A program made the translations under genes and the position numbers. From an uncultured Oscillospiraceae bacterium (GTDB lineage Bacteria; Bacillota; Clostridia; Oscillospirales; Oscillospiraceae), in the NCBI GenBank assembly GCA_947629775.1, contig CANRFA010000001.1, positions 116,064 through 180,063 of the forward strand: 64,000 nucleotides of DNA. The letters are read 5' to 3'. Under the pieces are notes generated by a model that saw nothing but the letters and a program-made list of their open reading frames with translations, was not told the origin of the DNA and ran no database searches. Positions 19,001-26,387 of the stretch are shown piece by piece. Numbering within the stretch: position 1 is the first letter of the stretch; every line of letters starts with the position of its first letter.

Positions 19001-19766
19001 CGAGTGGCAGGTGCAGTACGGCCTGTTCCTGCGCAGAAACGAGATGTGGAGCAAGGCGGCGTACTGGCTGAAGCGGGCCATGGGCGGGACAGCCCGGCCG
19101 GACCTGGAGGTCGAGCTGGTGGAGTGCCAGCGCAGGGCCATCCTCGCGCAGGCGTACACCATCCGGGACAGAAGGGAGATTCAGAGCCGGCTGGAACGGG
19201 TGAGCGACAGCGAACGCTGGACCCGGTGGATGAGCCACCGGGTGGAAGGGCTGGAACTGCTCGGGTTCGTGTTCCGTCCGGAAACGGGAACGGGCGCCTG
19301 GCAGGCCCTGTGTACCCTGGGCGCGGGAAACCGGATTCCGGAGGATACCGGCCACGAAAGCATCGGGCGGGTGGAACTCTTCCTGACGCTGCCCGCGGAT
19401 CTTTCCCTCGGAGCCCGCTCGACGGATTTCGATCTCGGGGTGGGCTTCTCCGGCCTTCTGAAGGATCTGGTTCAGCAGAGCTGGAACGGAAGCGGCCTGT
19501 TCCCGGGCTGCTGGTTCCCCTTCCCGGATACGGTGAAGATGAAGGAGTTCGGCGGAACCATGATCACGCGGTTGCCGGAGGACGTCGTCGAGACGGACAT
19601 GACCCTGAAGAGCGGCAAGGAGGTCACCTTCTGCCGGCTGATGCTCCTCCGGACGGAAGAGATCGGGGCCCTGAAGGCGAAACCGGAAAAGGCGGAGGAA
19701 GCGGCCCGGCTGCTGCGGGACGTGCCCTTCGGCCAGGAGATGGCCCGGCCCGCCGTGAAAATCTGA
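16029..19766 (+). CDS. large TPR / low-complexity / tandem SUFU-like protein
   Basis: 1245 residues from a GTG preceded by AAGGAG. Residues 1-120 are helical TPR-like repeats. Residues ~125-700 are an Ala/Pro/Ser/Thr-, then Pro/Gln- and Pro/Lys-rich linker with internal repeats. Residues ~760-890 resemble a Suppressor-of-fused (SUFU) domain (ITLGLGQ, then MELVLRFP). Residues ~915-1060 are again TPR-like, and ~1085-1240 are a second SUFU-like unit (CTLGAGN, VELFLTLPADL, FCRLMLLRTEEI). No signal peptide or membrane segment is visible, so it is probably cytoplasmic. The gene at 26388 has the same order without the linker. Bacterial SUFU domains occur in polymorphic-toxin immunity proteins (known), but no toxin is seen nearby. 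Function not assigned. Confidence 0.75.
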   Translation: MQYTDDNLQKLDNDGEYEKIVELLSPIPEEQRGYDRSLILAQAQLQLALAGGDRDGLVADAERGLARTQVDGMLDGEWWYAKGLLLHAQGDLYDADDHMRMAQVLLEDPKKADEHLKKLRAAGSLLPEPEPATDTKGAPDPSSGADAKKPAVKPESAGSRKEETSAPKAGTVSGGQSASAPQTGSPRKEATAAPKAGTVSGGQSASAPQTGSPRKKAETASKATTVPGGQSGSPAQAGKPETGSPRKATAAAPKATTVPGAKSASPAQAGTSGTGSSQKAAAAPKASTVSGGQSASPAQTGRPETGSPRKAAAAAPRASTVPGAKGVSPAQAGKPETGSPRKAAATAPRATTVPGSQSASPAQAGTPGTGSSQKAAAAPRPSATSGSQTGVSPSAQGQEVKEAPPVTPRRPTYWWKTPAPSPQKPRSTSWTSPGQGQGTQTPRTPQDFRGTSPRQPWTQGQPARSTGTPQTPKGPQSAIPQGRPPYSETKTDGSPRLGKGPGQPGPQFRTGSAQGQGTQTSRTPQDARPAPVRQPGGQNQPVRSARAPQTHQAPKAPTVPAPQGKTPQPETKTGEDARNGKETVSPSREGQKGVVFEPGMQIPRHLLDPWKPVPDAREEQPSEDLSWGAPSGQAGQAPAQNVEPEPARKPKPAPVKSPKPKPAPVEQKPVKQKPQKPVLPPKKKEPIPVAQKQSKKAAKKASQQEIPFEPVEKTPYAPKEEEAILKHLEKAFRSSAELFRCGVQEEREVCFARFPADSPVGWQTVITLGLGQTPMTIPPVMGDGDGARKERMELVLRFPQQADFRRKEGRILDAVCSLVCGLLKDGGFVVQGTLLSLAIPDSTFSALLIGGTPYRPATDCPLSEQETIRFHDAIVLYGEEERFCRDDAQVKKLLAGMEATISTDEGRRSEAPVTITRSAELGELQRMEKLVAAGRLLEAVRVYERIPEQNRTFRQALRYVQALDSMEAGREAMARGLALLESAKNRSCMDPEWQVQYGLFLRRNEMWSKAAYWLKRAMGGTARPDLEVELVECQRRAILAQAYTIRDRREIQSRLERVSDSERWTRWMSHRVEGLELLGFVFRPETGTGAWQALCTLGAGNRIPEDTGHESIGRVELFLTLPADLSLGARSTDFDLGVGFSGLLKDLVQQSWNGSGLFPGCWFPFPDTVKMKEFGGTMITRLPEDVVETDMTLKSGKEVTFCRLMLLRTEEIGALKAKPEKAEEAARLLRDVPFGQEMARPAVKI
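16500..17185 (+). repeat. in-frame imperfect tandem repeats (27-32 codons) in the SUFU protein linker
   Basis: Eight or so units marked by GCGCCCAAGGCA-like starts at 16524, 16605, 16686, 16782, 16875, 16971, 17067 and 17160, that is, spacings of 81, 81, 96, 93, 96, 96 and 93 bases, all multiples of three. Each unit encodes an A-P-(K/R)-A-(S/T)-T-V-(S/P)-G core. A further pair of longer Pro/Gln-rich units starts near 17335 and 17571. Confidence 0.85.
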
Positions 19767-19823
19767 ATACGGAACCGGCGGGAGGCGCTCGCGCGCCTTC
19801 CGCCGGAACGAGGAGACTGAGAC

Positions 19824-20639
19824 ATGCGGTACGAACTGAAAAACGATGTTCTCTGCCTGACCGTGGACAGCCATGGGGCGGAGCCGGCGGAACTGCACCG
19901 CACGGGAGAGGAAGGACGTCCTCTGCTGTGGGACGCGAAGCCGGACATCTGGGGCCGCCACGCTCCGGAGGTCTTCCCCTGGTGCGGCCGGATGGAGGGC
20001 AACTGGTTTGAATACGAGGGCAGGCGCTATGAGGGGCTGCCCCAGCACGGGTTTGCCCGGGACATGGAGCACACCCTGACGGAACTGGGAGCGGACCACG
20101 CGTCCTTCCGCCTGGACTGGCCGGGAGACGACCGGCTCTGGCCCTGGAAGTTTTCCCTCACCACCCGCCATACCCTGGAGGGCGGCGCCATGGTTACGAC
20201 CTGCACGGCGGTGAATCTGGACAGGCGTCCCATGCCCACCCAGATGGGGTTCCATCCCGCCCTGCGCTGCCCCTTTACCCCGGGACGCACGCCCCAGGAC
20301 TATGTGGTGCGCTTTCAGCGCCCCGAGGCCCCCGGCGGGACGGAGTTTTTCGAGCTGGAGGAGCATGTCTTCGACAACGACAGCATCTGCTTCCCGAACC
20401 TTCGCAGCGAGTGGCTGCAGGTAGAGGAGAAGGACACCGGGAAATACCTGCGCATCGACACCGCCGGCTACCCCTTTGTGCTGCTGTGGAGTAAGCCTGG
20501 AATTCCCGGCTTCGTCTGCATCGAGCCCTGGCAGGGCTATCCGGGCCCGGGCCATGATCCGGCGAAGCGGCCCGGCGTGCGTATGCTGGCCACCGGCGAA
20601 TCCCTGACCTGTGTCCAGCGTCTGACCGTCTCTCTGTAA
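19824..20639 (+). CDS. aldose 1-epimerase family protein (LacX-like)
   Basis: 271 residues. Galactose-mutarotase fold: PEVFPWCGRMEG and LPQHGFAR carry the conserved aromatic/His residues, GFHPAL the second His, and CIEPWQGYPG the C-terminal Glu-Pro-Trp. It probably interconverts sugar anomers in the cytoplasm; the LacX-like subgroup has loosely known substrates. AGGAG precedes ATG 19824. A perfect GC-rich hairpin at 19773-19804, without U-run, separates it from the preceding gene. Confidence 0.85.
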   Translation: MRYELKNDVLCLTVDSHGAEPAELHRTGEEGRPLLWDAKPDIWGRHAPEVFPWCGRMEGNWFEYEGRRYEGLPQHGFARDMEHTLTELGADHASFRLDWPGDDRLWPWKFSLTTRHTLEGGAMVTTCTAVNLDRRPMPTQMGFHPALRCPFTPGRTPQDYVVRFQRPEAPGGTEFFELEEHVFDNDSICFPNLRSEWLQVEEKDTGKYLRIDTAGYPFVLLWSKPGIPGFVCIEPWQGYPGPGHDPAKRPGVRMLATGESLTCVQRLTVSL

Positions 20640-20944
20640 GCCGTCCTTTCCCGGCTGCAGCCTGTCGGAAAGACCGGGTTCTGTGGCCTTCCGGGGAAAT
20701 CGTCCCTCAGACGGGGCTGAAGACGGACCTGGCTCTGCAGGGGGAGACCTCTGCTGTGCCGGTCGCGACAGGACCGGAGGTCCGGGTTCCCGGCGTGGGA
20801 CGGAAATTTTCGTTTATCCGGCGTTCCTCTCTTCGCAGGCGGTAGCCTTCGGAGGGGGAGCGCCGGTTTTTTATTTCCCTGCCGGCTGATCCGGGCGGAG
20901 GAGCGCGGGCTCCCGGGAGACCGGATCCGGCGGATGATGCCAAA
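20640..20944. other. gap with no gene before the two-component system
   Basis: About 300 bases without a convincing reading frame or promoter; it contains an AT-richer patch near 20805-20880 (TTTTTTATTT) that may include regulatory sequence. Confidence 0.4.
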
Positions 20945-20986
20945 ATGATGGGAGTTTCGGGTAGAACAGGATACGAGGTGAGCGCG

Positions 20987-21652
20987 TTGGACATTACCAT
21001 TCTGATCGCCGAGGACGAGAGCGCCATCGCCAATCTGCTGGAGATCGCCCTCTCCGGGGCCGGTTACCGCTGCCTGCGGGCGGAGAACGGGACCCGGGCG
21101 GCGGACCTGCTGGAGCGGGGAAACGTGGACCTGGCTCTGCTGGACATCATGCTGCCGGAACTGGACGGCTACGAGCTGCTGGACTGGTGCCGGACCCTGG
21201 GAGTGCCCGCTATCTTCCTTACGGCCAAGGGGGACGTGCGGGACCGGGTGAAGGGACTTCGACTGGGCGCCGAGGACTACATCGTCAAGCCCTTCGAGCT
21301 GATGGAGCTCCTGGCCCGGGTGGAAACGGTGCTGCGCCGCTGCGGCAAGACGGATCGGATTCTGAGGCTGGAGCCGGACATCGAGGTGGATACCGCCGGC
21401 CGGGTGGTGCGGCGGGGCGGCGTTCCGGTGTCTCTCACCGCCAAGGAGTACGAGCTGCTGCTCCTCTTTCTGCAGAACCGCAACATCGCCCTCTACCGGG
21501 ATCGGATCTGCGAGCGGGTGTGGGGGCCGGACTATCCGGACGGCAGCCGCACGGTGGATCTGCACATCCAGCGCATGCGGAAAAAGCTGGGGCTGGAGAA
21601 GCGACTGGTGGCGGTGTACAAAATCGGGTACCGGCTGGAGGATCCCGTATGA
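20987..21652 (+). CDS. OmpR/PhoB-type response regulator
   Basis: 221 residues from TTG 20987, chosen for GAGGTG six bases upstream; GTG 20978 and ATG 20945 are in-frame alternatives. The receiver domain has the acidic pair at residues 10-11, phosphoacceptor D53 (LLDIMLP), LTAKGD and K101 (IVKPFE). The C-terminal winged helix ends with the ICERVWG and DLHIQRMRKKLG pattern. It overlaps the kinase start by ATGA. It likely controls this cassette (inference). Confidence 0.9.
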   Translation: MDITILIAEDESAIANLLEIALSGAGYRCLRAENGTRAADLLERGNVDLALLDIMLPELDGYELLDWCRTLGVPAIFLTAKGDVRDRVKGLRLGAEDYIVKPFELMELLARVETVLRRCGKTDRILRLEPDIEVDTAGRVVRRGGVPVSLTAKEYELLLLFLQNRNIALYRDRICERVWGPDYPDGSRTVDLHIQRMRKKLGLEKRLVAVYKIGYRLEDPV

Positions 21653-23055
21653 AGCTCTTCTGGAAACTGTTCTGCGCCATGGTCACTGTGACAGTTCTGG
21701 GCTGCTCCGTCTGCGCCTTTCTTCTGGTGGAAACCGAGTTCCGCAGCGCCCTGGAGCGGGAGGTGACTGCCCTCGGTCAGGAAAACGACCTGCTGCGCTA
21801 CGCCGTTTCGCTGCGTCTGGAGAGCGCCGCCTTTCCGGGCCGGGAGCAGCTGGCGGACCTGACCCGGGGCATGGAGCTCAGCGCTGCCGGCGGGGCGGTG
21901 GTGTTCCGCATCAGCGACGAAGCGGGACGGGAACTGGCCCGGACGGGGACGCTGCCGGTGGAGGCGGCGGAGCTGCTGGAGCGCCTGGGACCGGAGACGA
22001 GGGGCTGGGAGCTGCGGGAGACGGAACAGGGCCGCTGGCTGCACGGGGCCTGCCCCATGGAGACGCCGGAGGGCATCGTCTTTCTGGAAAACGGCCGTCC
22101 GGTGGAGGAGCTGTTCCGGCTGCGGGAATCCCGCTATCGGACCTTCCATCGGATGATCCCCGCCTTGGCGGGGGCCGCCGCTCTGGCGGCAGCCCTCGTT
22201 TCCGCCCTTATGGTGCGTCCTCTGGGACACCTCGCAGACGCCACCCGCCGGATGGCGGAGGGGGAGCTGGGACAGCGGGTGCCAGTGGATGGGGATGACG
22301 AGATCGCCTGGCTGAGCCGGGACTTCAACACTATGGCGGAGCGCCTGGAGGAACAGATGAACCGTCTGCGTTCCGAGGCGCGACGGCAGGAGGACTTCGT
22401 GGCCAGCTTTACCCACGAGCTGAAAACGCCCATGACCTCCATCATCGGGTACGCGGAACTGCTCCGGGCCCGGCCGGAGGACCGGGAGCGGGTGCAGGAG
22501 TGGGCCGGCTACATCTTCCGGGAGGGCCGGCGGCTGGAGGCCCTCTCCCGCAAGCTTCTGGAGCTCATCGTTCTGGAGAAGCGGGACCTTGCCCTGCGCC
22601 GGGTGGCCATGGAGGAGTTCCTGGCCCGGGTAGCGGGAGCCATGGCCCCGGAGCTGGAGAAGGCCGGCCTTACGCTGCGCCTGGAGACCCGGCCGGGGGA
22701 GGCGCTTCTGGATCCGGACCTCATGGAGGCGGTCTGTCTGAACCTGCTGGACAACGCCCGCAAGGCCTCGTTCCCCGGCGGGGAGGTGCGTCTGTCCGGC
22801 GCGCCGGAGGGGAGAGACTACCGGGTAGAGGTGGAGGACCACGGACGGGGGATCCCGCCGGAGGAACTGGAGCGGGTCATGGAGCCGTTTTACATGGTCG
22901 AAAAGTCACGGTCCCGTTCCCAGGGAGGGTCCGGTCTGGGACTGGCCCTCTGCCAGCGGGTCGTGGAACTGCACGGAGGAAAGCTGGAGCTGGAGAGCGT
23001 GCCCGGACAGGGCACCCTGGCCCGGTTCCGGCTGAAAGGGGGAGAACCGGCGTGA
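21649..23055 (+). CDS. membrane sensor histidine kinase
   Basis: 468 residues. A membrane segment at ~8-27, an extracytoplasmic domain to ~165, a second membrane segment at ~170-188 and a HAMP domain to ~240. The dimerisation helix carries H256 in FTHELKTPMTSI. ATP-binding boxes are NLLDNARKAS, DHGRGIP, the F-box region around EPFYMVEK, and GGSGLGLALC. Cognate partner of the adjacent regulator, with ATGA coupling upstream and GTGA coupling to the next gene. The sensed signal is unknown; the neighbouring peptidase suggests the cell wall. Confidence 0.92.
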   Translation: MKLFWKLFCAMVTVTVLGCSVCAFLLVETEFRSALEREVTALGQENDLLRYAVSLRLESAAFPGREQLADLTRGMELSAAGGAVVFRISDEAGRELARTGTLPVEAAELLERLGPETRGWELRETEQGRWLHGACPMETPEGIVFLENGRPVEELFRLRESRYRTFHRMIPALAGAAALAAALVSALMVRPLGHLADATRRMAEGELGQRVPVDGDDEIAWLSRDFNTMAERLEEQMNRLRSEARRQEDFVASFTHELKTPMTSIIGYAELLRARPEDRERVQEWAGYIFREGRRLEALSRKLLELIVLEKRDLALRRVAMEEFLARVAGAMAPELEKAGLTLRLETRPGEALLDPDLMEAVCLNLLDNARKASFPGGEVRLSGAPEGRDYRVEVEDHGRGIPPEELERVMEPFYMVEKSRSRSQGGSGLGLALCQRVVELHGGKLELESVPGQGTLARFRLKGGEPA

Positions 23056-23795
23056 AAGCATGGAGAAAGGCACTGTTGCCTTGTCTCACCGTTCTGGCCC
23101 TTCTGGCGGCGGCCGCGCTGCCGCCTGCCCTCAGCAGAGCCGGGGACAGCCGGCGGATGGGCGTGATCCACACGGAGCAGGTGGATACGGCGGGGCCGGA
23201 GGCCGGCAGCCTGTCTCTGTCCCGGCGGCTGCGGCTGCTGGCCCGCTGGAAGGCAGGGGACCGGACGGTGTCCGCCATCACCCAGACCCTGACGGATGCG
23301 GACATGGGTGAGAACTTTCGCGTGCAGGTGGAGCGGTCGTTCTCTCAGCTGGCGGAGGCGGTGCCGGCGCTGGCCTTTTTCCGGGAGCTTACCATGGAGG
23401 GTGTGACGGCGGTCAGCGCGCTGCTGCGGGACCCGGAGACGGGAGAAAACGCCCGGATGCTGCGTCTCACCTGGCGGGGAGATCCCTCCGCGGAGGTTAC
23501 CCTGGACGGGGAGACCGGGCTGGTCCTTTCGCTGCAGGGGATCTGCGGGAAGGAGTATGTGGTGGAGTTCGGGTCCCAGGAGGCCTTTTTCGATCAGATG
23601 CTGCGCTATCTGGGGCTGGAGGGGACTCTGGACACAAAGAGTTCCCACTGTATGGTGGAGGAGGGGACCATCTGCCGGTTCCATACCCCTGCGGCAAAGG
23701 AGCGTTACTGCCTGTTCGAGCCGGTGGGATACCGGACAGAAGAGGGAGATATTGTGGTAGAGGGCGCGGATGATGTGGTCTGGACGCTGAAATGA
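23052..23795 (+). CDS. exported protein of the two-component cassette, function unknown
   Basis: 247 residues. GTG start overlapping the kinase stop (GTGA), with GGGGGAG upstream. An N-terminal KAWRKALLPC plus a hydrophobic Leu/Ala stretch to about residue 24 forms a signal peptide or anchor; the rest is soluble and extracytoplasmic. I recognise no catalytic motif. Tight coupling to the kinase suggests an accessory sensor or an effector of the same signal (inference). Confidence 0.7.
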   Translation: MKAWRKALLPCLTVLALLAAAALPPALSRAGDSRRMGVIHTEQVDTAGPEAGSLSLSRRLRLLARWKAGDRTVSAITQTLTDADMGENFRVQVERSFSQLAEAVPALAFFRELTMEGVTAVSALLRDPETGENARMLRLTWRGDPSAEVTLDGETGLVLSLQGICGKEYVVEFGSQEAFFDQMLRYLGLEGTLDTKSSHCMVEEGTICRFHTPAAKERYCLFEPVGYRTEEGDIVVEGADDVVWTLK

Positions 23796-23852
23796 TGGAA
23801 TTCTGAGGGAAAGGCAGGGCAGAATGGGGTCAGCGGAAAGGAGCTGAACGAT

Positions 23853-24713
23853 ATGACCCTGCGTTTTCCCCTCGTACATTGGCCGGTTTTCCTCCGGCGG
23901 ACCGTTTCTGCGCTTCTCCTAATGGCTCTGGCCCTTCTGGGCGGGTGCGCCCGGACGGGGGACGTGCCTTCCCCGCCCCAATCGGCGGGCTCTGCGTCTC
24001 TCCCGCTCCCGCCGGATGGATCCTCCGCGTCGGCCTCTTCTGTGGAAACGAACGGAGAGCAATCCGGTCCGGCGCCCTGGACGTGCGGCCAGACGGCTGT
24101 GTCTCTGGAGGATCTGCCCTGGAATCTGAAGCTGGTGAATGGGGATCATCCACTGCCGGATGACTTTGAAGTGCCGGAGACCACAGAACTGGAAAACGGA
24201 CACGCTGTGGACAGCCGGGCCTTTGAGTCTCTGGAGGCCATGCTGAACGCCGCCCGGGCGGAAGGCCTTCATCCTGTGGTCTGTTCCTCCCTCCGGTCCT
24301 GGGATTACCAGGAGCGTCTGTACCGGCGGGAGGTGGACAACTGGCTGGAGCGGGGATATAGCCAGGCTGAGGCGGAGCGGGAAGCGGCCGTGTGGGTGGC
24401 CCGGCCCGGCACCAGCGAGCACCAGCTGGGGCTGGCGATGGACATCGTGGATCTGGAGTATCAGATACTGGATCAGGGCTAGGAAGAAACGGCGGTGCAG
24501 CGCTGGCTGACGGAACACTGCGCGGAGTATGGCTTTGTTCTCCGCTACCCGGTGGACCGTGGGGAAGTCACGGGGATCGGGTACGAGCCCTGGCACTGGC
24601 GCTATGTGGGGGAAGAAGCGGCTCGGGCCATCCAGACGCGGGGAATCTGCCTGGAAGAGTTCCTGGAGTCCCTGACTCCCGAGGAACTGCTCTCTCTGTT
24701 AGAGGATGGCTGA
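23853..24713 (+). pseudogene. VanY-type D-Ala-D-Ala carboxypeptidase interrupted by an in-frame TAG
   Basis: A lipoprotein signal (LLLMALALLGGC, Cys at residue 32) is followed by a VanY-like metallopeptidase that would trim D-Ala from muropeptides. TSEHQLGLAMD (residues 187-197) carries the first zinc ligands; EPWHWRY, with the catalytic Glu and last His, lies after a TAG at 24480-24482. The frame resumes in phase (EETAVQRWL) and runs to TGA 24711-24713. Everything else in the family pattern looks intact, so this is one nonsense change, perhaps from CAG or AAG, or a sequencing error. The first part alone (23853-24482, 209 residues) lacks the last catalytic motif. TAG acts as the normal stop of other genes here, which argues against reassignment. 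Confidence 0.8.
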
Positions 24714-24723
24714 ACGGATCGGA

Positions 24724-24760
24724 AAGCGGCGGAGGGATACGCTCCTTCTGCCGCTTTTTC
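24724..24760 (+). terminator. terminator after the VanY-type gene
   Basis: AAGCGGCGGAGGG pairs with CTCCTTCTGCCGCTT (two G-U pairs) and is followed by TTTTC. The rest of the gap to 25005 holds an AT-rich TGATAAAATG patch (24868-24877), a possible -10 element, with no clear -35. Confidence 0.7.
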
Positions 24761-25005
24761 CCGTTTTCCCGGAGAGGCAGGGGGAGAACGAAGATCCGGT
24801 TTCGTTTTGCACCCGGGCCACTGTTCCATCCTTTTTCCATAATCCTCTGTTCTTTTTACGGAAACTGTGATAAAATGACCCGAAGCGCCCCTGTCCGGCC
24901 ATTTCGGCAGATCAGATCGCGTCTTCAGAGCGAAGACCGGTCTGCTGCCTTTCCCTTCCCGGGAGCGATGGAGCGGGGAACTGGTAGAAACGAGGAGGAG
25001 TCCCC

Positions 25006-25614
25006 ATGGATCACAAGGAGAGGATGCTCCGGGGCCTGCCCTATAAAGCCTGGCTGGATCATCTGGAAGAGGAGCGGGAGGCCTGCAAGGAACTGGTCTG
25101 GGAGCTCAACCAGCTGCCGCCCCGGGAGCGCAGGCGGATCCCGGAGATCGTGAAGAAGCTGTTCGGAAAGACCGGAGAGAAGATCTGGATCGAACCTCCC
25201 TTCCACTGCGACTATGGCTGGAACATCGAGGCGGGGGAGAACTTCAACGCCAATTACAACATGACGATTCTGGACGTGGGCAAGGTGACCTTCGGGGACA
25301 ACGTGCTGGTGGCTCCCAACGTCTCCATCTATACGGCGGGGCACCCCATCCACTGGGAGAGCCGCAACTCCGGCTATGAGTACGGGATTCCGGTGACGAT
25401 CGGGAACAACGTCTGGCTGGGAGGCAGCGTGGTGATCCTCCCGGGCGTGACGATCGGGGACAATGCGGTCATCGGGGCGGGCAGTGTGGTGAAAAAGGAC
25501 ATTCCCCCCAATGTGGTGGCCGTCGGAAATCCCTGCCGCATCATCCGGGAGATTACGGAGGCGGACCGCATGTACTATTATAAGGACCGCCCCTTTGACA
25601 TGGAGGATTACTGA
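25006..25614 (+). CDS. maltose/galactoside O-acetyltransferase-like (left-handed beta-helix)
   Basis: 202 residues, typical Maa/NodL/LacA size. An N-terminal helical cap starts with MLRGLPYKAW, followed by hexapeptide repeats (IGNNVWLGGSVVILPGVTIG and IGAGSVVKKDIP). The catalytic His is in YTAGHPIHWESR. It uses acetyl-CoA to acetylate sugars in the cytoplasm. GAGGAG precedes ATG 25006. Confidence 0.9.
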   Translation: MDHKERMLRGLPYKAWLDHLEEEREACKELVWELNQLPPRERRRIPEIVKKLFGKTGEKIWIEPPFHCDYGWNIEAGENFNANYNMTILDVGKVTFGDNVLVAPNVSIYTAGHPIHWESRNSGYEYGIPVTIGNNVWLGGSVVILPGVTIGDNAVIGAGSVVKKDIPPNVVAVGNPCRIIREITEADRMYYYKDRPFDMEDY

Positions 25615-25736
25615 GCTGCGGGCCAGGCGTCCGGCCCGTCCCTTCGAAGGGGTGTTATGGCCCCCCAAGGATCAGTCCCCGCCGGTCATGCCATGGGGCG
25701 GTCCGAGTGAGATGGACCGGAAGGAGGCGGAAAACC

Positions 25737-26264
25737 ATGGAGTATGAGGAGATCCGGAGCGCGGAGCATCCTCTGTATCCCAGAGCCATGGAGCTCTATC
25801 GGCTCAGCTTTCCCTGGCACGAGCAGCGGGAGGAGGACTCCCAGCGGCGGATTCTGGGCTATGAGGATTACCATTTCGTTCTGGTCCGGGACGAAACGCG
25901 CTTCGTGGGTCTGGTGCTCTTCTGGGAACTGGACGATCTCCTGTTCCTGGAGCACCTGTGCGTCTGGCCGGAGCTGCGCAACCGCCGGTACGGAGAACGG
26001 ATCCTGACCTGGCTGAAGGGGCAGGGGAAGCCGGTCGCTCTGGAGGCGGATCCGCCGGAGGACGACATCTCCCGCCGCAGAATGGGATTTTACGGGCGGT
26101 GCGGTTTTCAGGTGAACCTAATGGATCATCGGCAGATGCCCTTCCATGCGGGAGAGGAGCCCTGCCCCCTGGTTCTCCTGACCTGGCCCGGGCGGATAAG
26201 CCGGGAGCGGTACGCGGCTCTGGACCGCTGCCTGAAGGAACGGGTCATGAAGGATGTGTTCTGA
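25737..26264 (+). CDS. GNAT family N-acetyltransferase
   Basis: 175 residues. GNAT fold with VGLVLFWELDDLLFLEHLCVW as strands 4-5, RNRRYGERIL as the acetyl-CoA pyrophosphate loop (R-x-x-x-G variant) and MGFYGRCGFQ as the C-terminal strand. Substrate unknown. AAGGAGG precedes ATG 25737; an open stretch back to 25707 has no better signal. Confidence 0.82.
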   Translation: MEYEEIRSAEHPLYPRAMELYRLSFPWHEQREEDSQRRILGYEDYHFVLVRDETRFVGLVLFWELDDLLFLEHLCVWPELRNRRYGERILTWLKGQGKPVALEADPPEDDISRRRMGFYGRCGFQVNLMDHRQMPFHAGEEPCPLVLLTWPGRISRERYAALDRCLKERVMKDVF

Positions 26265-26387
26265 GCGTGGAGCGGAGGCCGGAAAGCGCCTCCGGGAGGA
26301 GTCATCATCTCCGGAAGGGAAAAAGAAGTCGGAACGCCGGCGCAGGCCGGGCCGCTCTTCGGCGGACAGGAAAGGAGTTCAAAACTG

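Noticed and set aside
16452..20555. 1367-codon open frame on the minus strand opposite the SUFU protein
   Set aside because: A GC-rich shadow frame: the translation is Arg/Leu/Pro/Gly low-complexity opposite a real gene with a start signal and motifs.
24480..24713. TAG read as an amino acid (stop-codon reassignment)
   Set aside because: Other genes in the window end at TAG with no conserved extension, so a single nonsense change is simpler.
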